Origin: Thamnidium elegans
Taxonomy: Eukaryota; Mucoromycota; Mucoromycetes; Mucorales; Mucoraceae
Assembly: GCA_025201345.1 (NCBI GenBank)
Contig: JAIXMG010000031.1
Coordinates: 186,001-250,000, forward strand
DNA length: 64,000 nt
Direction of reading: 5' to 3'
Within the stretch, counting starts at the first letter, position 1. Every line of letters starts with the position of its first letter. Positions 33,684 through 45,481 of this stretch are shown here, in pieces. A program made the position numbers and the translations under genes. The notes beneath the pieces are model-generated. The model had not been told where the DNA came from. It was given only the letters and a program-made list of their open reading frames with translations, and made no database searches.

Positions 33684-36050
33684 ATGAGAACAAATAATTC
33701 TGCACAGATACACTCTTTTCGAGGTAATATTCTATCATTCTTTTTGCTGTAATAATCTATACTAATAGTTTTCTATTTTGTTTCTAGATCCAGCTGCATT
33801 TGATGAAAATCAAGATACAGAAGAACCCAGACATTTTACAGTAAGTTTTTAATTCATTTACTAAGTATGTTGAAAGAAAGACGAATTAAAAAAAAAGGCC
33901 GGTATCCTAGTTTCGAGCGGTAGGGTTAGGGTTACTTATAGGTACATTGATGTGCTTTTCAAATATGTATTTTGGACTTCAGACCGGTTGGATCTCCATG
34001 ATGTCTTTACAATCATCGTTATTAGGTTTCGCTATTTTTAAACCATTTCAACCAATGCTTCGATATAAGTTTGGTCCTATTGAAAATGTAGTTTTACAAA
34101 CAACAGCTGTAGCAACAGCTACTATGCCATTAGCAGCAGGTAAAATATTATACATATATAATATATATATATATACTAACACATAATGTGTACCTTATAT
34201 AGGATTCGTTGGAGTAATTCCTGCTATGGAATTAATGACAGAAAGCGATAATTCTTCAGGAGCTGTAGTATTAAATGGTCGGCAATTGATTTTATGGTCA
34301 CTTGGTGTAGCCTTCTTCGGTGTATTTTTCGCTGTGCCACTTCGTAAACAAACAATTATTAGAGAGAAACTTAAATTTCCTTCAGGTACAGCAACCGCAC
34401 AAATGATTGGATTATTACATCAACGACCTGATCCTACTATTAAAAAGACAATACTTCGTAGTAGACGACATAATAGAACGGATGAAATACAACCTTTATT
34501 GGATACAACACAAACTTCAAGTTATCAAACGAGTTCTACCGCCGTATCACCACCGTCAGATAATTTCGAATACAGTTGGACAATTAAATTAAGGGGTCTG
34601 TTGGTTTCGTTTTTGGCTTCCTCGTTTTATACAGTATCTTCTTATTTTATACCCGGTTTAAATGCTTTGCCTGTGTTTAATTGGATTACTTTTAATTTGA
34701 TCGATTTTAAAAGTTGGCAGTGGTATTTCACACCCAGTTTTAGTTATATTGGACAAGGTATTATTATGGGTCTTCCCACGACTTTATCCATGTTGTTGGG
34801 GTGTGTTGTAGGTTGGGGTATATTATCTCCTGTCGCATTTTATGCTGGTTGGGCTCCAGGTCCAGTAGATGATTGGAAAACCGGCTCAAAAGGCTGGATT
34901 TTATGGATATCGTTAGGTGTTATGATTGCAGATTCTTGTGTTTCTTTACTTGTAGTGCTTGTACGATCCATTGTCAAATTATTTAAACCTTCAGTAGAAG
35001 AAATCAGATTATATGATCAAAATACACAAGATGAGAATGGAGAAGAGTTTATAGAAGTAGAAGATGATGTAGAAGTAGACGCGCCCAAGAGTCAGCAGGT
35101 CCCTACTAAAGTTGCAATAGCTGGTTTGATCTTGTCTACAATCTCTTGTGTTTATTTAATTAGAGCTGTGTTTGGTCCAGAGATTTTACCTAAAGGTATG
35201 ACTCTGTTGGCGGTTATTGTAGCCATGTTTTTAAGCATTCTTGGTGTACGTGCTTTGGGTGAAACAGATTTAAATCCTGTTACGGGTATCTCCAAAATTA
35301 GTCAAGTATTGTTTGCTGGTATTATGCCTGGATCTATTTTAGCTAATTTAATCGCTGGTGGTATTGCTGAAGCAGGAGCTCAACAAGCTGGTAAAATATA
35401 CATCTATAAATTTCTTTTATGATATTTAAAGTAATTTTTTTTTATATATAGGTGATTTAATGCAGGATCTTAAGACGGGTCATTTACTTGGTGCATCACC
35501 AAAGGCGCAATTCTATGGTCAAATGATTGGATCTTTTGCTAGTGTATTTATTGCCACAGGAGCATATTTGTTATATAGAACTGTATATAATATTCCAGGA
35601 CCCGAATTTCCTGTACCCACAGCGCAAGTTTGGTTAGATATGTCGCGACTTGTCAATGGTCATCAACTACCTCCTCACGTATCTGAATTTGTATTTGCAT
35701 TCGCCATTTTATTTACTGTATTTGTATTGGCTAAAGAATTATATCCTCAAATGACTTGGACTAAATTTATCCCACAAGGTATTGCATTTGCTATCGGTAT
35801 GTATAACCCACCCGCTTTTACTTTGGCTCGTGTCATTGGTGGTTTAGTATCTCATTTTTGGAACATGTATTGTGATGCCAAGTATAAACACGAACATAGT
35901 TATACAGGCTTAAAGGCTTGGTTAGAACCCTATCGGTCCGTTGGCGGTAAAGTGTTTATTGTAGTCGTGGCTAGTGGGTTTGTTCTGGGAGAAGGAACTT
36001 TTGCTATTGTCAATATGATAATGCGTGCTTATAATGTACCCCACTTTTAA
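33684..36050 (+). CDS. Oligopeptide transporter (OPT) superfamily protein
   Basis: Multi-pass proton-coupled importer of small peptides or metal-chelate conjugates (OPT/YSL superfamily). Five exons (33684-33723, 33788-33840, 33911-34139, 34203-35390, 35452-36050) sum to 702 aa. The acceptor at 33911 is required to keep FRAVGLGLLIGTLMCFSNMYFGLQTGWISMMSLQSSLLGFAIFK open. Other family motifs are NVVLQTTAVATATMPLAAGFVGVIPAM, KLKFPSGTATAQMIG, SYIGQGIIMGLPTTLSMLLG, GDLMQDLKTGHLLGASPKAQFYGQMIGS, QMTWTKFIPQGIAFAIGMYNPPAFTLARVIGG and GLVSHFWN. A long acidic cytosolic loop lies near DENGEEFIEVEDDVEVDAP. The substrate is not determinable; it more resembles the fungal YSL-like branch than peptide OPTs, on the basis of the FGLQTGW and GTATAQMIG blocks. 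Confidence 0.9.
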
Positions 36051-36453
36051 AACCTATTTATTTTTCTTCTTATTGTACATACTATACTCTCTTTTTTTTT
36101 TATATATCACTTAATAAAAAATATCCCTTTTTTTTTTCTTTTTCTCTGCTGCATTTTTGAATCACGTGCAGCCAATGAAATCGTAAAAACTTCTATACGC
36201 TCGCTCATGAAAGCCCCACTATTGAAGTCGGCCTCACAATATTCTCAAAAATAATGGCAAAGTCAGCGACTCACCCAACCTTCCTTTTCACATTAGGTAA
36301 CGTAATGGATGGGACACTATATCAATTGAATAGAGTAAAGAGAAAGAGAAACAGAGAAATAAAATGGATGGATGGATGGATGGATTAAATTTTGGATTTT
36401 TTTTTTTTGTGGAAAGCTGACATGTGTTTTTTTTTTTTTGAAAATATAGCATC
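36051..36453. promoter_or_regulatory. Promoter region of ribosomal protein uS9
   Basis: Contains a GCGACTCAC motif near 36266-36274 that recurs twice in the gene-free stretch at 37.3 kb. A TGGA/GGAT tetranucleotide repeat (36364-36385) and T-runs precede the ATG. Confidence 0.45.
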
Positions 36454-36503
36454 ATGGAAGCTGTTCAGACATTTGGTCGCAAGGTAAATGAAGGAGCATG
36501 AAC

Positions 36504-36536
<33 letters not shown>

Positions 36537-36963
36537 CGCATGCTCACTATTTTTTTTTTATATACATTAGAAAACTGCCACTGCCGTCGCTCACTGTAAG
36601 CGTGGACACGGTCTTATCCGTATCAATGGTTCTCCTATCGAACTCTTGGAACCTGAGATTTTAAAGTTCAAGGTTTATGAAGTTATCCTTCTTTTAGGTG
36701 AAGAACGTTTCGCCAACACTGATATTAGAATTCGTGTTAACGGTGGTGGTCATACTTCTCAAGTTTATGCTATCCGTCAAGCTCTTGCTAAGGCTATTGT
36801 TGCTTTCTATCAAAAGTTCGTTGATGAAGCTGCCAAGAAGGAAATCAAGGAAATCCTTGTTCAATACGATCGTACTCTTCTTGTTGCTGATCCTCGTCGT
36901 TGTGAACCCAAGAAGTTTGGTGGTCCCGGTGCCCGTGCTCGTTTCCAAAAGTCTTACCGTTAA
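36454..36963 (+). CDS. RPS16: Cytosolic ribosomal protein uS9 (RPS16)
   Basis: 40S ribosomal protein whose C-terminal tail contacts P-site tRNA. Two exons (36454-36483, 36571-36963) give 140 aa, the normal eukaryotic length. [70 protein letters not shown], then [24 protein letters not shown], and the invariant end [22 protein letters not shown]. The last residues SYR are the tRNA-contacting tail. The intron (36484-36570) contains a run of about 28 A. An intron early in the coding region is typical of fungal ribosomal protein genes. Confidence 0.97.
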
Positions 36964-37223
36964 ATATTTTATTTATATTTCTTTTTTATTTTTATAAACG
37001 AGGTTAAATACTTTTATGTATATGATTAATGATATTTTTCTTTTTTGAAGAGGAGCAATTTAGTGAAGAAAAATGAAAGGGAAAAAAAAAAGTCGATTAT
37101 GTTATTAAAAAAGTATTTTACTTTTTTTCCTTTATTAGATATGAAGAGAATTGTAGTGGGCTTTTTTTTAGACGTAGAAAAGGGGGAAGTGATCATAAAA
37201 CCTTGTTCCTGTTCCTAGATGGC

Positions 37224-37392
37224 CTTTTTTTTCCACGCATTAATTTGTTGGTTTGAATGGAATCACCTCTTTTGTTCGAATTGTGCGACTCACTTTTTTT
37301 TTTCTACGCATTAATTTCTAAATTTTGGGACAGGGTCAATGTAAAATTTCATTTTTTCACCTTCCTTGTTCGATTGCGCGACTCACTTTTTT
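37224..37392. repeat. Diverged tandem direct repeat of about 75-95 bp
   Basis: Unit 1 (37224-37298) and unit 2 (37299-37392) share, in order, a T-run, CYACGCATTAATTT, CACCT, TTGTTCGA and GYGCGACTCAC followed by T. Unit 2 carries about 20 bp of extra spacer. The core GCGACTCAC also occurs once before the uS9 gene. Confidence 0.7.
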
Positions 37393-38368
37393 CTAATATT
37401 TAAAGTTTCGACAATGACACAAAATTGAATTAATTATCCTCTTAAAAGTATTTTGATCTAATATAATCACGGATGTAGTTTATACATAATTTAAAGTGTT
37501 ATTTAATAATATAAAGCGTTTTGTCATTTAATTATTGAGATCCCGTACTTTAATTATCGCCACTGCGTGAAAAGATATCAGACAAGTTGCTATATATCTT
37601 TTATGATATATTATTTTATCAATAATATTAAAGTTTTTTTTTTTAGAGAGTATCATACTCTTTTCAAGTCAATACTGCCTCTCTTCCACTTCTAATAGAG
37701 GACTTTATAATTAAAGAGGCGATCAGTATGGCATTATGTCGTGATAGATGTATATGACAAAACAAAAGTTTTTTTTTTTAAAAAAAAAAATAGAGAAAAC
37801 TACAAAGTGCGATTTAATATATTTGTATCAATTGAAATGCCAGCTTATCTGACTCATCAAGAATATTAAATTGGGCTCACCCGTACATTTGAATAAGAGG
37901 AGCCGGCAAGGTTTATATTGGCCTTTTTGTAGTTTATTGAAATTCAAAACCTTCTGAATTTTAAAAAAAATGTATATCAGGGATTACAAACAATTATAAA
38001 ATCAAACAGCTCTTTTTTTTTAAGGGTTATTATCAACTGTCAATCAAGGAAGAAAGGTAGAGGTACCTTTTGGTACCCGAATTGGCATTTCCCTGTGAGA
38101 CGTAAAATAGGTTTCTAAAAAAAAACTGGGGCCATTCTATCGGAGTGCTCGTGTTTTTTTTTCGATACACTTTAAGCGTAAGAGAGAAACTAAACAAATC
38201 ATCTCTTTCTCGAAAAAAAAACCCCTTTTTAGTTAGTGTTACATAGTGTACAGCCTCCTTTTTCTTTTCCGTGCTGAAGGTTAAAATTTTCTTCTTAGAA
38301 AACGAGAGATTTATGGCGCAAAGAATCAAACCCAAATTCTTTATATCGATGCTGCAGAAACTAAAAGG

Positions 38369-38402
<34 letters not shown>

Positions 38403-39293
38403 AGCCGTGTAACTAGGAAGAAGGATAACTAGGTCATTTACTTTTTTTAGTAGTATACAAACTGGTTCCCAGATCAATTGATTTTCTGTGCGCTATATAA
38501 ATGCTTCTTGAACTTGATTATCTTTTTTTTTTTATTCGAACATAATTTCCTTTAGTTTTCTGATCCAAGAGAATAAATGGAAGAGTATAAAAAAAGGTTT
38601 TTGACGATTTAATCTAATCAGATGCTTGCGGAGAATACCAGGATAAAAATTCTTTTTTTACACCCAAACTTTTTTGTATTATTCATCATAAAAGACTTGT
38701 ATTACGCAAAATAATGTTGTATCCTATTGTATTATTCCCATTTTATGGACTTCTAATAGTGTTATATCGTTTCATTTTCATATTTATTTACCTTTTTTTT
38801 AAGATAAAAAAGATATATTTATGTAGATGATCTCAATGAAGATCTAAAAAGCAGTAAATAAAAAGAGTTCTCTAATTCTTTTTTTTTTAAAAAAAGATCT
38901 TCTCTAACGGTCTGTAAATAAGTATATTTATATATAAATATAGGAAAATGTAAATGAAAAAAAAAAGCGGGAAAATCATTCCTGAATAACCCTTCTTCAG
39001 TTTCTATTTTCATTTCATACCGCTTTTTACTTATTAAATGGACCCATCAAACCCAGAAAAAAAAGAAGTGTGTCACCTTGTAACACCACATATCATGATA
39101 TTATTAAAAAAAAGGTATTTTGATCGTATATACTGGAACCAATCGCTGAAACTATGTAATGGTTTAGGTCTTTTTGGATTGAACGAATAGAAAATAAAAA
39201 TAAAAAAGGGTCCGTTTCTCAAAAGAAACGATCGAAAGGACTAGAGTGTAAATATATATATTTATTGTCTCCGCATTAATTGAGAAGAAAAAA

Positions 39294-39311
39294 TATCTGA
39301 TCATCAGATAA
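39294..39311. promoter_or_regulatory. Palindromic iron-GATA site upstream of siderophore transporter
   Basis: TATCTGAT-C-ATCAGATA is a perfect inverted repeat. The right arm with the next base reads ATCAGATAA, an exact match to ATCWGATAA, the site of fungal iron-responsive GATA repressors (SreA/Urbs1/Fep1 type). It lies about 112 bp before the ATG at 39423. Regulation by iron is inferred from the motif plus the gene product. Confidence 0.6.
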
Positions 39312-39422
39312 TAAAAAGTCGTGGTTTTAATGGGTTTTCAATAAAAGAAGTTTTTAAATTTTTCCTTTTCGTTTTTTTTTTTTTCTCTTTGATTATTCCC
39401 TTTTTTTATATATATATATAAT

Positions 39423-39868
39423 ATGTCTGAACCAGAGGTTAACGATAACTTGGCTGGTGTTAAGGTTGTAGAGCTTTATAAGCTTGTATGGACTAAATAT
39501 GATAGATATATTCTTTTCTCTGGGTAAGCTCTTCTTTTTATATATATATATAGTATATTTTACAAAAACGTATTAATATCTATAATATAGTCTTTTACTT
39601 CTTTCTTGGGCTATTTCATTCGAAGCCAACATGTCTTTTGCTCTTAGTCAAAATGTAACCAACGCGTTCGGAACTAATAACTTGATCAGTCTTTTGCCTA
39701 CTGTCTTATATATCCTTCAAACTGCTCTTTTACCTATTTATTCCAAACTTTCTGATATCTATGGTAGAGCTCATTGTTATACCGTTGCATTGATCTTTTA
39801 TATGGTTTCTTATATTGTCATGGCTACTGCTCCTAATTACTATACCATTGTTGTAAGTAGACTAATTC

Positions 39869-39900
<32 letters not shown>

Positions 39901-41322
39901 GTTGCAATTGAATTCTAACTTTATTATTTATTTATTTAGGGTGGTCAAGTTATTTATGCTTTCGGTTACTCTGGTACTTCCATTCTTGGACCTATTACAA
40001 TTGCAGATTTAACCGATGTTGTCGATCGTGGTTTATTCCAAGGTCTTTATAATCTTCCTACACTTATCAGTATCTTTTGTGCACCTCGTGCCGGTGAAGC
40101 GCTCAGTCGTATCGGACAATGGCGTTGGGGTTACGGTATGATTCCAATCCTTATCTGTGTTACCTCTTTCCCTGTTGTTGGTAGTCTCTGGAAATTAAAC
40201 TTCAAGGTGAAGAAGTCTGGATTAATTGATGATTATAAGAGAGAACAAAAGATTGTCCGTGAAAGCGAAAACCTTTCTATTATGCAAAAGATTGTTTGGT
40301 TTATTATCGAGATCGACGTCATTGGCAGTCTTCTTTTGGTTACCGGTCTTGCACTTATTTTACTTCCATTGGTACTCGCTCTTCCTTCTTGGGGCGGTTG
40401 GTCTAGTGGTACTACCATCGGTACACTTGTTGGTGGTGTTGTCACTTGGGGTCTCTTTCTTGTTTGGGAATGGAAGTTCGCTCTTAAGCCTATTATTCCT
40501 ATCACTCGTTGGGAAAGTCGTACACCTCTTTATGGTGTCCTTGCTCTTTCTACTGTCACTATTATTTCTTCTACAGCTTGGCAATTTTTTACTACCTATC
40601 TTATGGTCTCTCGTAAGCTTAGTGCCGATGACGCTATTTTACTCGAACGTGGTTATAACGTTGCCTATATTATCTGCGAAGTTATTGTTGGTTATTTCAT
40701 GAAGCGTACTCGTGTTTGGCGTCCATTTGTCTGGGCTGGTGTCTCTCTTACCATTCTTGGTGTTGGTCTTATGATTCCTGCTCGTCTTCCTACTGCTTCT
40801 ACCGCTTTCCTTGTCATCTCCCAAACTATTGTTGGTATTGGATCTGGTTTCTTGTTTGTTCCTATCCTTGTTGCTATTCAAAGTTCCGTTCCTCACGGTG
40901 ATATGGCTATTGCTACTGCTATGATGCAAGTGGGTGGATCTATTGCTGCTAGTATTGGTTCTACTATGGCAGGCACTATTTGGAACAACATGCTTCCTGG
41001 TCAACTTGCCAAGTACGTTCCTGGTGAATACGATTATGCAAAAATTGTTGGTAGCACAGTTTATGCCACCAATCTTCCCGAAGATCAATATAATGGTGTT
41101 GTTGAAGCATATGGTCATATTCAAATGATCTTGTCTATTATTGCCATTTGTATCGCTGTTCTTACTTTCTGTTTCACCATTCCTATGAAATCATTCGGTC
41201 TTGAATCTACAAAAGATAAGGACGGAAAGAGTACTGCTGGATCAGAACTTTCTTCCGATAACCTTCAAGAAAAGGGAGATTATCATAGTGAAATGACTCC
41301 TCATGACATTCAAAAAGCTTAA
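39423..41322 (+). CDS. MFS siderophore-iron transporter-like protein
   Basis: 14-TM major facilitator of the fungal siderophore (SIT/MIR) family, which imports ferric-siderophore complexes. Three exons (39423-39523, 39591-39852, 39940-41322) give 581 aa. Visible family features are YDRYILFSGLLLLLSWAISFEANMSFALSQNVTNAFG, the loop motif YSKLSDIYGRAHCYTVAL, GGQVIYAFGYSGTSILGPITIADLTDVVDRGLFQGLYNLP, INQW-type QWRWGYGMIPI, and the long membrane region to IVGIGSGFLFVPILVAIQSSVPHGDMAIATAMMQVGGSIAASIGSTMAGTIWNN. Intron 2 (39853-39939) contains a perfect T16A16 palindrome. The promoter contains an iron-GATA palindrome. A CAAA repeat lies in the 3' flank. Confidence 0.9.
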
Positions 41323-41636
41323 ACTATTTCTTTATTACATTATACATATTTACACTCATATTTTACTACTTATTCCTTAACAAACAAACAAACAAACAAA
41401 CAAACAAACAAACAAACAAAAAAAAGATAGCTATTAGAGGCTAATTCTACTCCCCACTTTTCCCAAATCTAATATTCAATTGCATTACTCATATATTTTT
41501 CAAATAATAAACACCTAATCTTTTTTTATTTATTTATTTTTATATCGATCATATTACACACGGGGGAAAAAAAAAAGTATTCGCAAGTGTAGCACTTTCT
41601 TTTTTAATCATAATTATATACATACAAATATCTTAT
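41323..41636. repeat. 3' flank with (CAAA)n microsatellite
   Basis: Between the convergent transporter and Sel1 gene. An AAAC/CAAA tetranucleotide repeat of about eight units occupies 41390-41420. No gene. Confidence 0.75.
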
Positions 41637-43065
41637 TTACTTCAATAGAGAGATTTCGCCAGTCTCTATTTTCGTTATGGTAGAGGTAACTTGATCGAAC
41701 CCATCGATTTGAATAGCGCTTAGGACTTGTAGTGCAAATGGACAATCCATAGCAGCAGCTTTACTAAGCCATTCGCATGCTTTTTCCCTGTCTGGACATA
41801 CACCTAAGCCTTTACAATAAAACAATCCAATCTCTGTGCCTGCCGACACAATACCATACCCAAAAGATTTTGAATAGCATTGATATGCCCTTCTGTAATT
41901 TTGTACAACGCCATCTTGTCCAAATTTGTATATCTCACCTATTAAAAAAAATGCTTCGCCATGATTACTATAAGCGATAATGTCCTTAAAGTAATCTAAT
42001 GCTATTTTATGATCTCTTTTAACCCCTTTTCCATCATAGTATAAAGTACCGATACGAAATAAAGATTCAACTGGGTCACCGAAATCGCATGATAATTCGT
42101 ACCATTTCATCGCTTGTTTATAGTCCTGCTTGACAACATTCCCATATTCGTAATGTAAAGCTATAAACCTGCATGATAACGGGCATCTGTTTTTGGCGGC
42201 TTTTGATGCCCAATGGAATGCTTCGCTTATATCTTGTGGGTAATCGTTTTTTATGTTTGCATAAATTGTAGAGATATAAAACTGACATGCAGCGACACCA
42301 CTTGATTTTTTATTAGTAAGTATATCCCATATTGTTAAACGTTGTATCTCAGTTGTATTGGTAGTATGATCAATTTCTTTTAGGTATTTAATTGGTGAGG
42401 CTAATTTACTTCTTGTGTTTAAATCCACAGCCGCAATAACATTTTGATCTACGTGAGATAAATTTAATAAGAATCTTTTGTTTCCAAATAAGTAAATTGT
42501 GCCATCGTCGATGAGTCCATTATCGTTATCATCGTTCTTTATAACTTTTTTGAACCAGTCTAGAGCTTTATTATGATCTTTGGTAACAGATTCTCCAAAG
42601 TTATAAGCGTAGCCCATATAACCGATCGCGTATAACCAGCCACTATGAGCAGCTAACGAAAACCAATGAAATCCAGATTTTTTATCTTGAGGTATACCTT
42701 GATCTCCCTCAAAATACATAATAGCTATAAAGTATTGCGCTACAGCATTATTACAGTTGGATGCAATTTCTTTAAATAACTGTAAGGCTTTTAATGGGTC
42801 TCGTTCAATCAAGTCAAATCCTGCAAAATAAATGATTGCTTTAAATAGTACCGCATACTCGTTATCGTAAACTGAAGCTCTTTCGAAATGTTTTAGTGCT
42901 GTTTGATAATCATTTTTATTTATTTCGTTTATTCCTCTACGCAGGTCTCGGTCACCAGGATCAGGAAAATCTGATATACAATATTTTTACGATATTAGTG
43001 AAGTTGTAAAGTGCTTTTTTTTTTTCTTTTGGTTTATTACCTCCAATATTAAATATTATTTCCAT
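41637..43065 (-). CDS. Sel1-repeat protein (paralogue 2, intact)
   Basis: Two exons (43041-43065 and 41637-42970, minus strand) give 452 aa starting MEIIFNIGDFPDPGDRDLRRGINEINKNDYQTALKHFERAS. Many Sel1 repeats follow, e.g. AVAQYFIAIMYFEGDQGIPQDKKSGFHWFSLAAHSGWLYAIGYMGYAYNFGE and SLFRIGTLYYDGKGVKRDHKIALDYFKDI. Solenoid proteins of this type are adaptors in signalling or ER-associated processes; no specific role can be read here. The first exon is 25 nt, a feature kept in all three paralogues. It is the best reference for judging the two damaged copies at 8802 and 44292. The A24 run (43125-43148) lies just upstream of the start. Confidence 0.88.
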
Positions 43066-43551
43066 GACGAATAAATAATGTGGGAAGAAAAAGAAGGAAA
43101 AGAGGAGTAAAAGAATAAAAGTCCAAAAAAAAAAAAAAAAAAAAAAAAGGAGAAAAGAGACATGCATAAACAGTGAGAAAAAAAAGCTTAAAAACCTAGC
43201 AACTAATTTATTTTTGTCAATCAGCTATTTTAATTTACGAACGTTACTTGTGAGAATTTATAGTTTTATACTGACTTATTTACTTATTAACAGGTAAAGA
43301 TCGGGTCAACTCATTCAGGCCGAATTGGCGTAGATGGGATGATTATAAAAAGTACGTTTTAATAAGACTGGAGTTCGATTTTTTTTTTTTTTTTAAAAAA
43401 AAAAAACAAGATGAATATGTAGTCAATGTCTATTTTTATATTCATATATATTTTTTTTGCGCGAAATAGGTGTTTTATTGAAAAGAGATAAGCTATAAAA
43501 AATCGGTTAGTTTGGGCCAATTGGGGAGGTAATTTATACGTGTTAATCAAA
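43066..43551. other. Spacer between Sel1 paralogues 2 and 3
   Basis: Promoter of paralogue 2 and 3' flank of paralogue 3. A T16A12 palindrome is at 43379-43406. No gene recognised. Confidence 0.5.
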
Positions 43552-44292
43552 CTATCGAATAACCCGGAATAAACGAGGTGAGATTTGTTCTAATTTTGCT
43601 TTTGGTGATGCTGAAATTGCTCTTTGCATCCATTCCTTTACTTTATTATTATCTTTTCTTACACCTAATCCATCTCTGTAAAGCTTCATAAGTGCAACAG
43701 CAGCTTTTACTTCTCCACAATCAAACGCCTTTTCAAAATATTCATGCGCTAATATGTAATTTTGAGGTACACCATCTTCCCCATGTTCATAAATTTCACC
43801 CATAAAAAAGTATGCGTTTTTGTGAATTTCGTGACTATCGCGTTCATCAAGAGACACCGTAAGTTTGAAATAATGTAGTGCTAATTTCCAATCGCTTTTA
43901 ATACCTTTTGCGTTATAATAGATAAGACCAATACAATATGCAGAATCGATATTTTCTTCATCAAGCTCAAGTGCTTGCTTATACCATTTTAAAGCTTCTT
44001 TGTAATCTTGTAATCCATCTGTATTGCGATCGTAATCTACTGCTATAGACATACAAGCGTCAGCATTTCCATTTTTTGCGGCTTTCTTTAAAAAATAAAT
44101 TGACTTTTGGGTGTCCGGAAGTATATCAGTAGCTCCCTTCTTGATAATTTCCTTTGTTTATTTCTTGTATTCCATGATAGACGTCTCGGTCACCAGGATT
44201 CGGAAAGTCTAATGACTATAAAAAAAAGGTGAGGAGAATTATTAAATTTTATGCGATAGATTAAGTACCATCAATTTTATATATTATTTCCA
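43552..44292 (-). pseudogene. Sel1-repeat protein (paralogue 3), internally deleted and frameshifted
   Basis: The start matches the other copies: a 25-nt exon MEIIYKID (44268-44292), an intron, then DFPNPGDRDVYHGIQEINKGNYQEG. After about 24 codons the frame ends at TGA in ...GGGAGCTACTGA. The Sel1 frame continues in +1 (TDILPDTQKSIYFLKKAAKNGNADACMSIAVDYDRNTDGLQDYKEALKWYKQALEL…) and is open to the stop near 43552. Compared with paralogue 2, roughly 200 residues are missing between these blocks, so a deletion joined the N-terminus to the middle out of frame. A shorter protein from Met 44052 (166 aa) is possible. No acceptor restores the frame by splicing from the 25-nt exon. Confidence 0.75.
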
Positions 44293-44816
44293 TTGATAAC
44301 TAAAAAAAAGAAAACTAAAAGAATACGCACCAAACGTTTTATATTAAAAATAGAAAACCCACGGTTATTAATATGAGGTCTGACTAATATAAATATGAGG
44401 TTTCTTTTTATGTGGCAAAGTCATACTACTTCTTATAACATCTATCTGTAATAAAATCATGTTCGTCTATTGGAATTTTCATCTTCTCAACACTCTCATT
44501 GTAACTAAGGGTATTTATTTTATTGAATACAAAGACACTTATCTACGAGGTAGAATAAAATGACTAGAGACTTTGCAGACGAAATGTGTCAAACCTTAAG
44601 TACAAAAGTCTTTGCTTGGCTTAATTGAAACAGTGTTTATTTATTTTTTTCACGTACAAAACGTTACACGATGATTGAGAAAGAAAGTAATTTTATGCAA
44701 GAATATGTTTTCGTAGTTATGACGTGATGAAATAATCGATAAGTACACACCCCTTTCCCACTGTTTATTGAGTATCGATCCAAGGAGAAATAAGGGGGGA
44801 ATTGATTTGCTGTATC

Positions 44817-44847
<31 letters not shown>

Positions 44848-45449
44848 CTGTGGTCTAAATTCATGTTCCCTTGTTGACACCCGATATAAATAAGATTAAA
44901 CTATACATCTCTTGTTACATTTTCTTTTACTGTAATCAGGTGAGAAAACTTATACAGAAACAAAAAAAGTTGGGGTACACACGTATTTAAACACACTTTT
45001 TTTAACAACAAACAAAAAAAACACATTTTTTAATCGGGTGCCACATCCGATAAACCAAAATCATTTTTTTTTTTGTGTTGATCGTTTTTTATATATATAA
45101 CGATCGTTTGTCGAAAGAAGAAAAATATTAAAGGAGAGGGGTTGGTTTTTGTTTCTATAAAGGAGAAAGCTTGAATAGAATGCATAAGAATACTTTTTTT
45201 TTTTTAAAAAAAAAAAAAAAAGGATGTACAACAAAGTATACGATATTCTGGTATTAGAGGTGGCATATTTTCTATAACTTTTTGAGTTGACAACATTTTT
45301 TTGATACAGGTTTTTTTTTTTCGTCGTACAAACCAAGGCTTCTGGAATACGATAAACGATGTCAGTAACCGTTCATGAGTCACATGGTTTTTTTTGCAAA
45401 AAAAAAAAAAAAAAAAAAAAAAAGGTTAGGGGAAATGGGAGGTGCCGCA

Positions 45450-45481
<32 letters not shown>

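Larger units (their letters stand above)
36964..39422. other. Gene-free stretch, 2.46 kb
   Basis: No coding or RNA gene was recognised on either strand. It contains the diverged direct repeat at 37224-37392, TnAn palindromes at 37769-37790 and 38879-38895, an A31 run (38369-38399) and, at the right end, the promoter of the siderophore transporter with a GATA palindrome. Frames on the minus strand near 38033-38335 and 38819-39013 are low-complexity. Confidence 0.55.

Noticed and set aside
33920..33935. Telomere-like GTAGGGTTAGGGTTA
   Set aside because: It is coding sequence for AVGLGLL in an OPT membrane helix (exon 3), with only about two repeats; not an interstitial telomere.
40233..41124. 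Long minus-strand open frames opposite the siderophore transporter
   Set aside because: Antisense shadows of a coding exon, with unnatural composition (Asn/Thr/Arg-rich) and no family resemblance.
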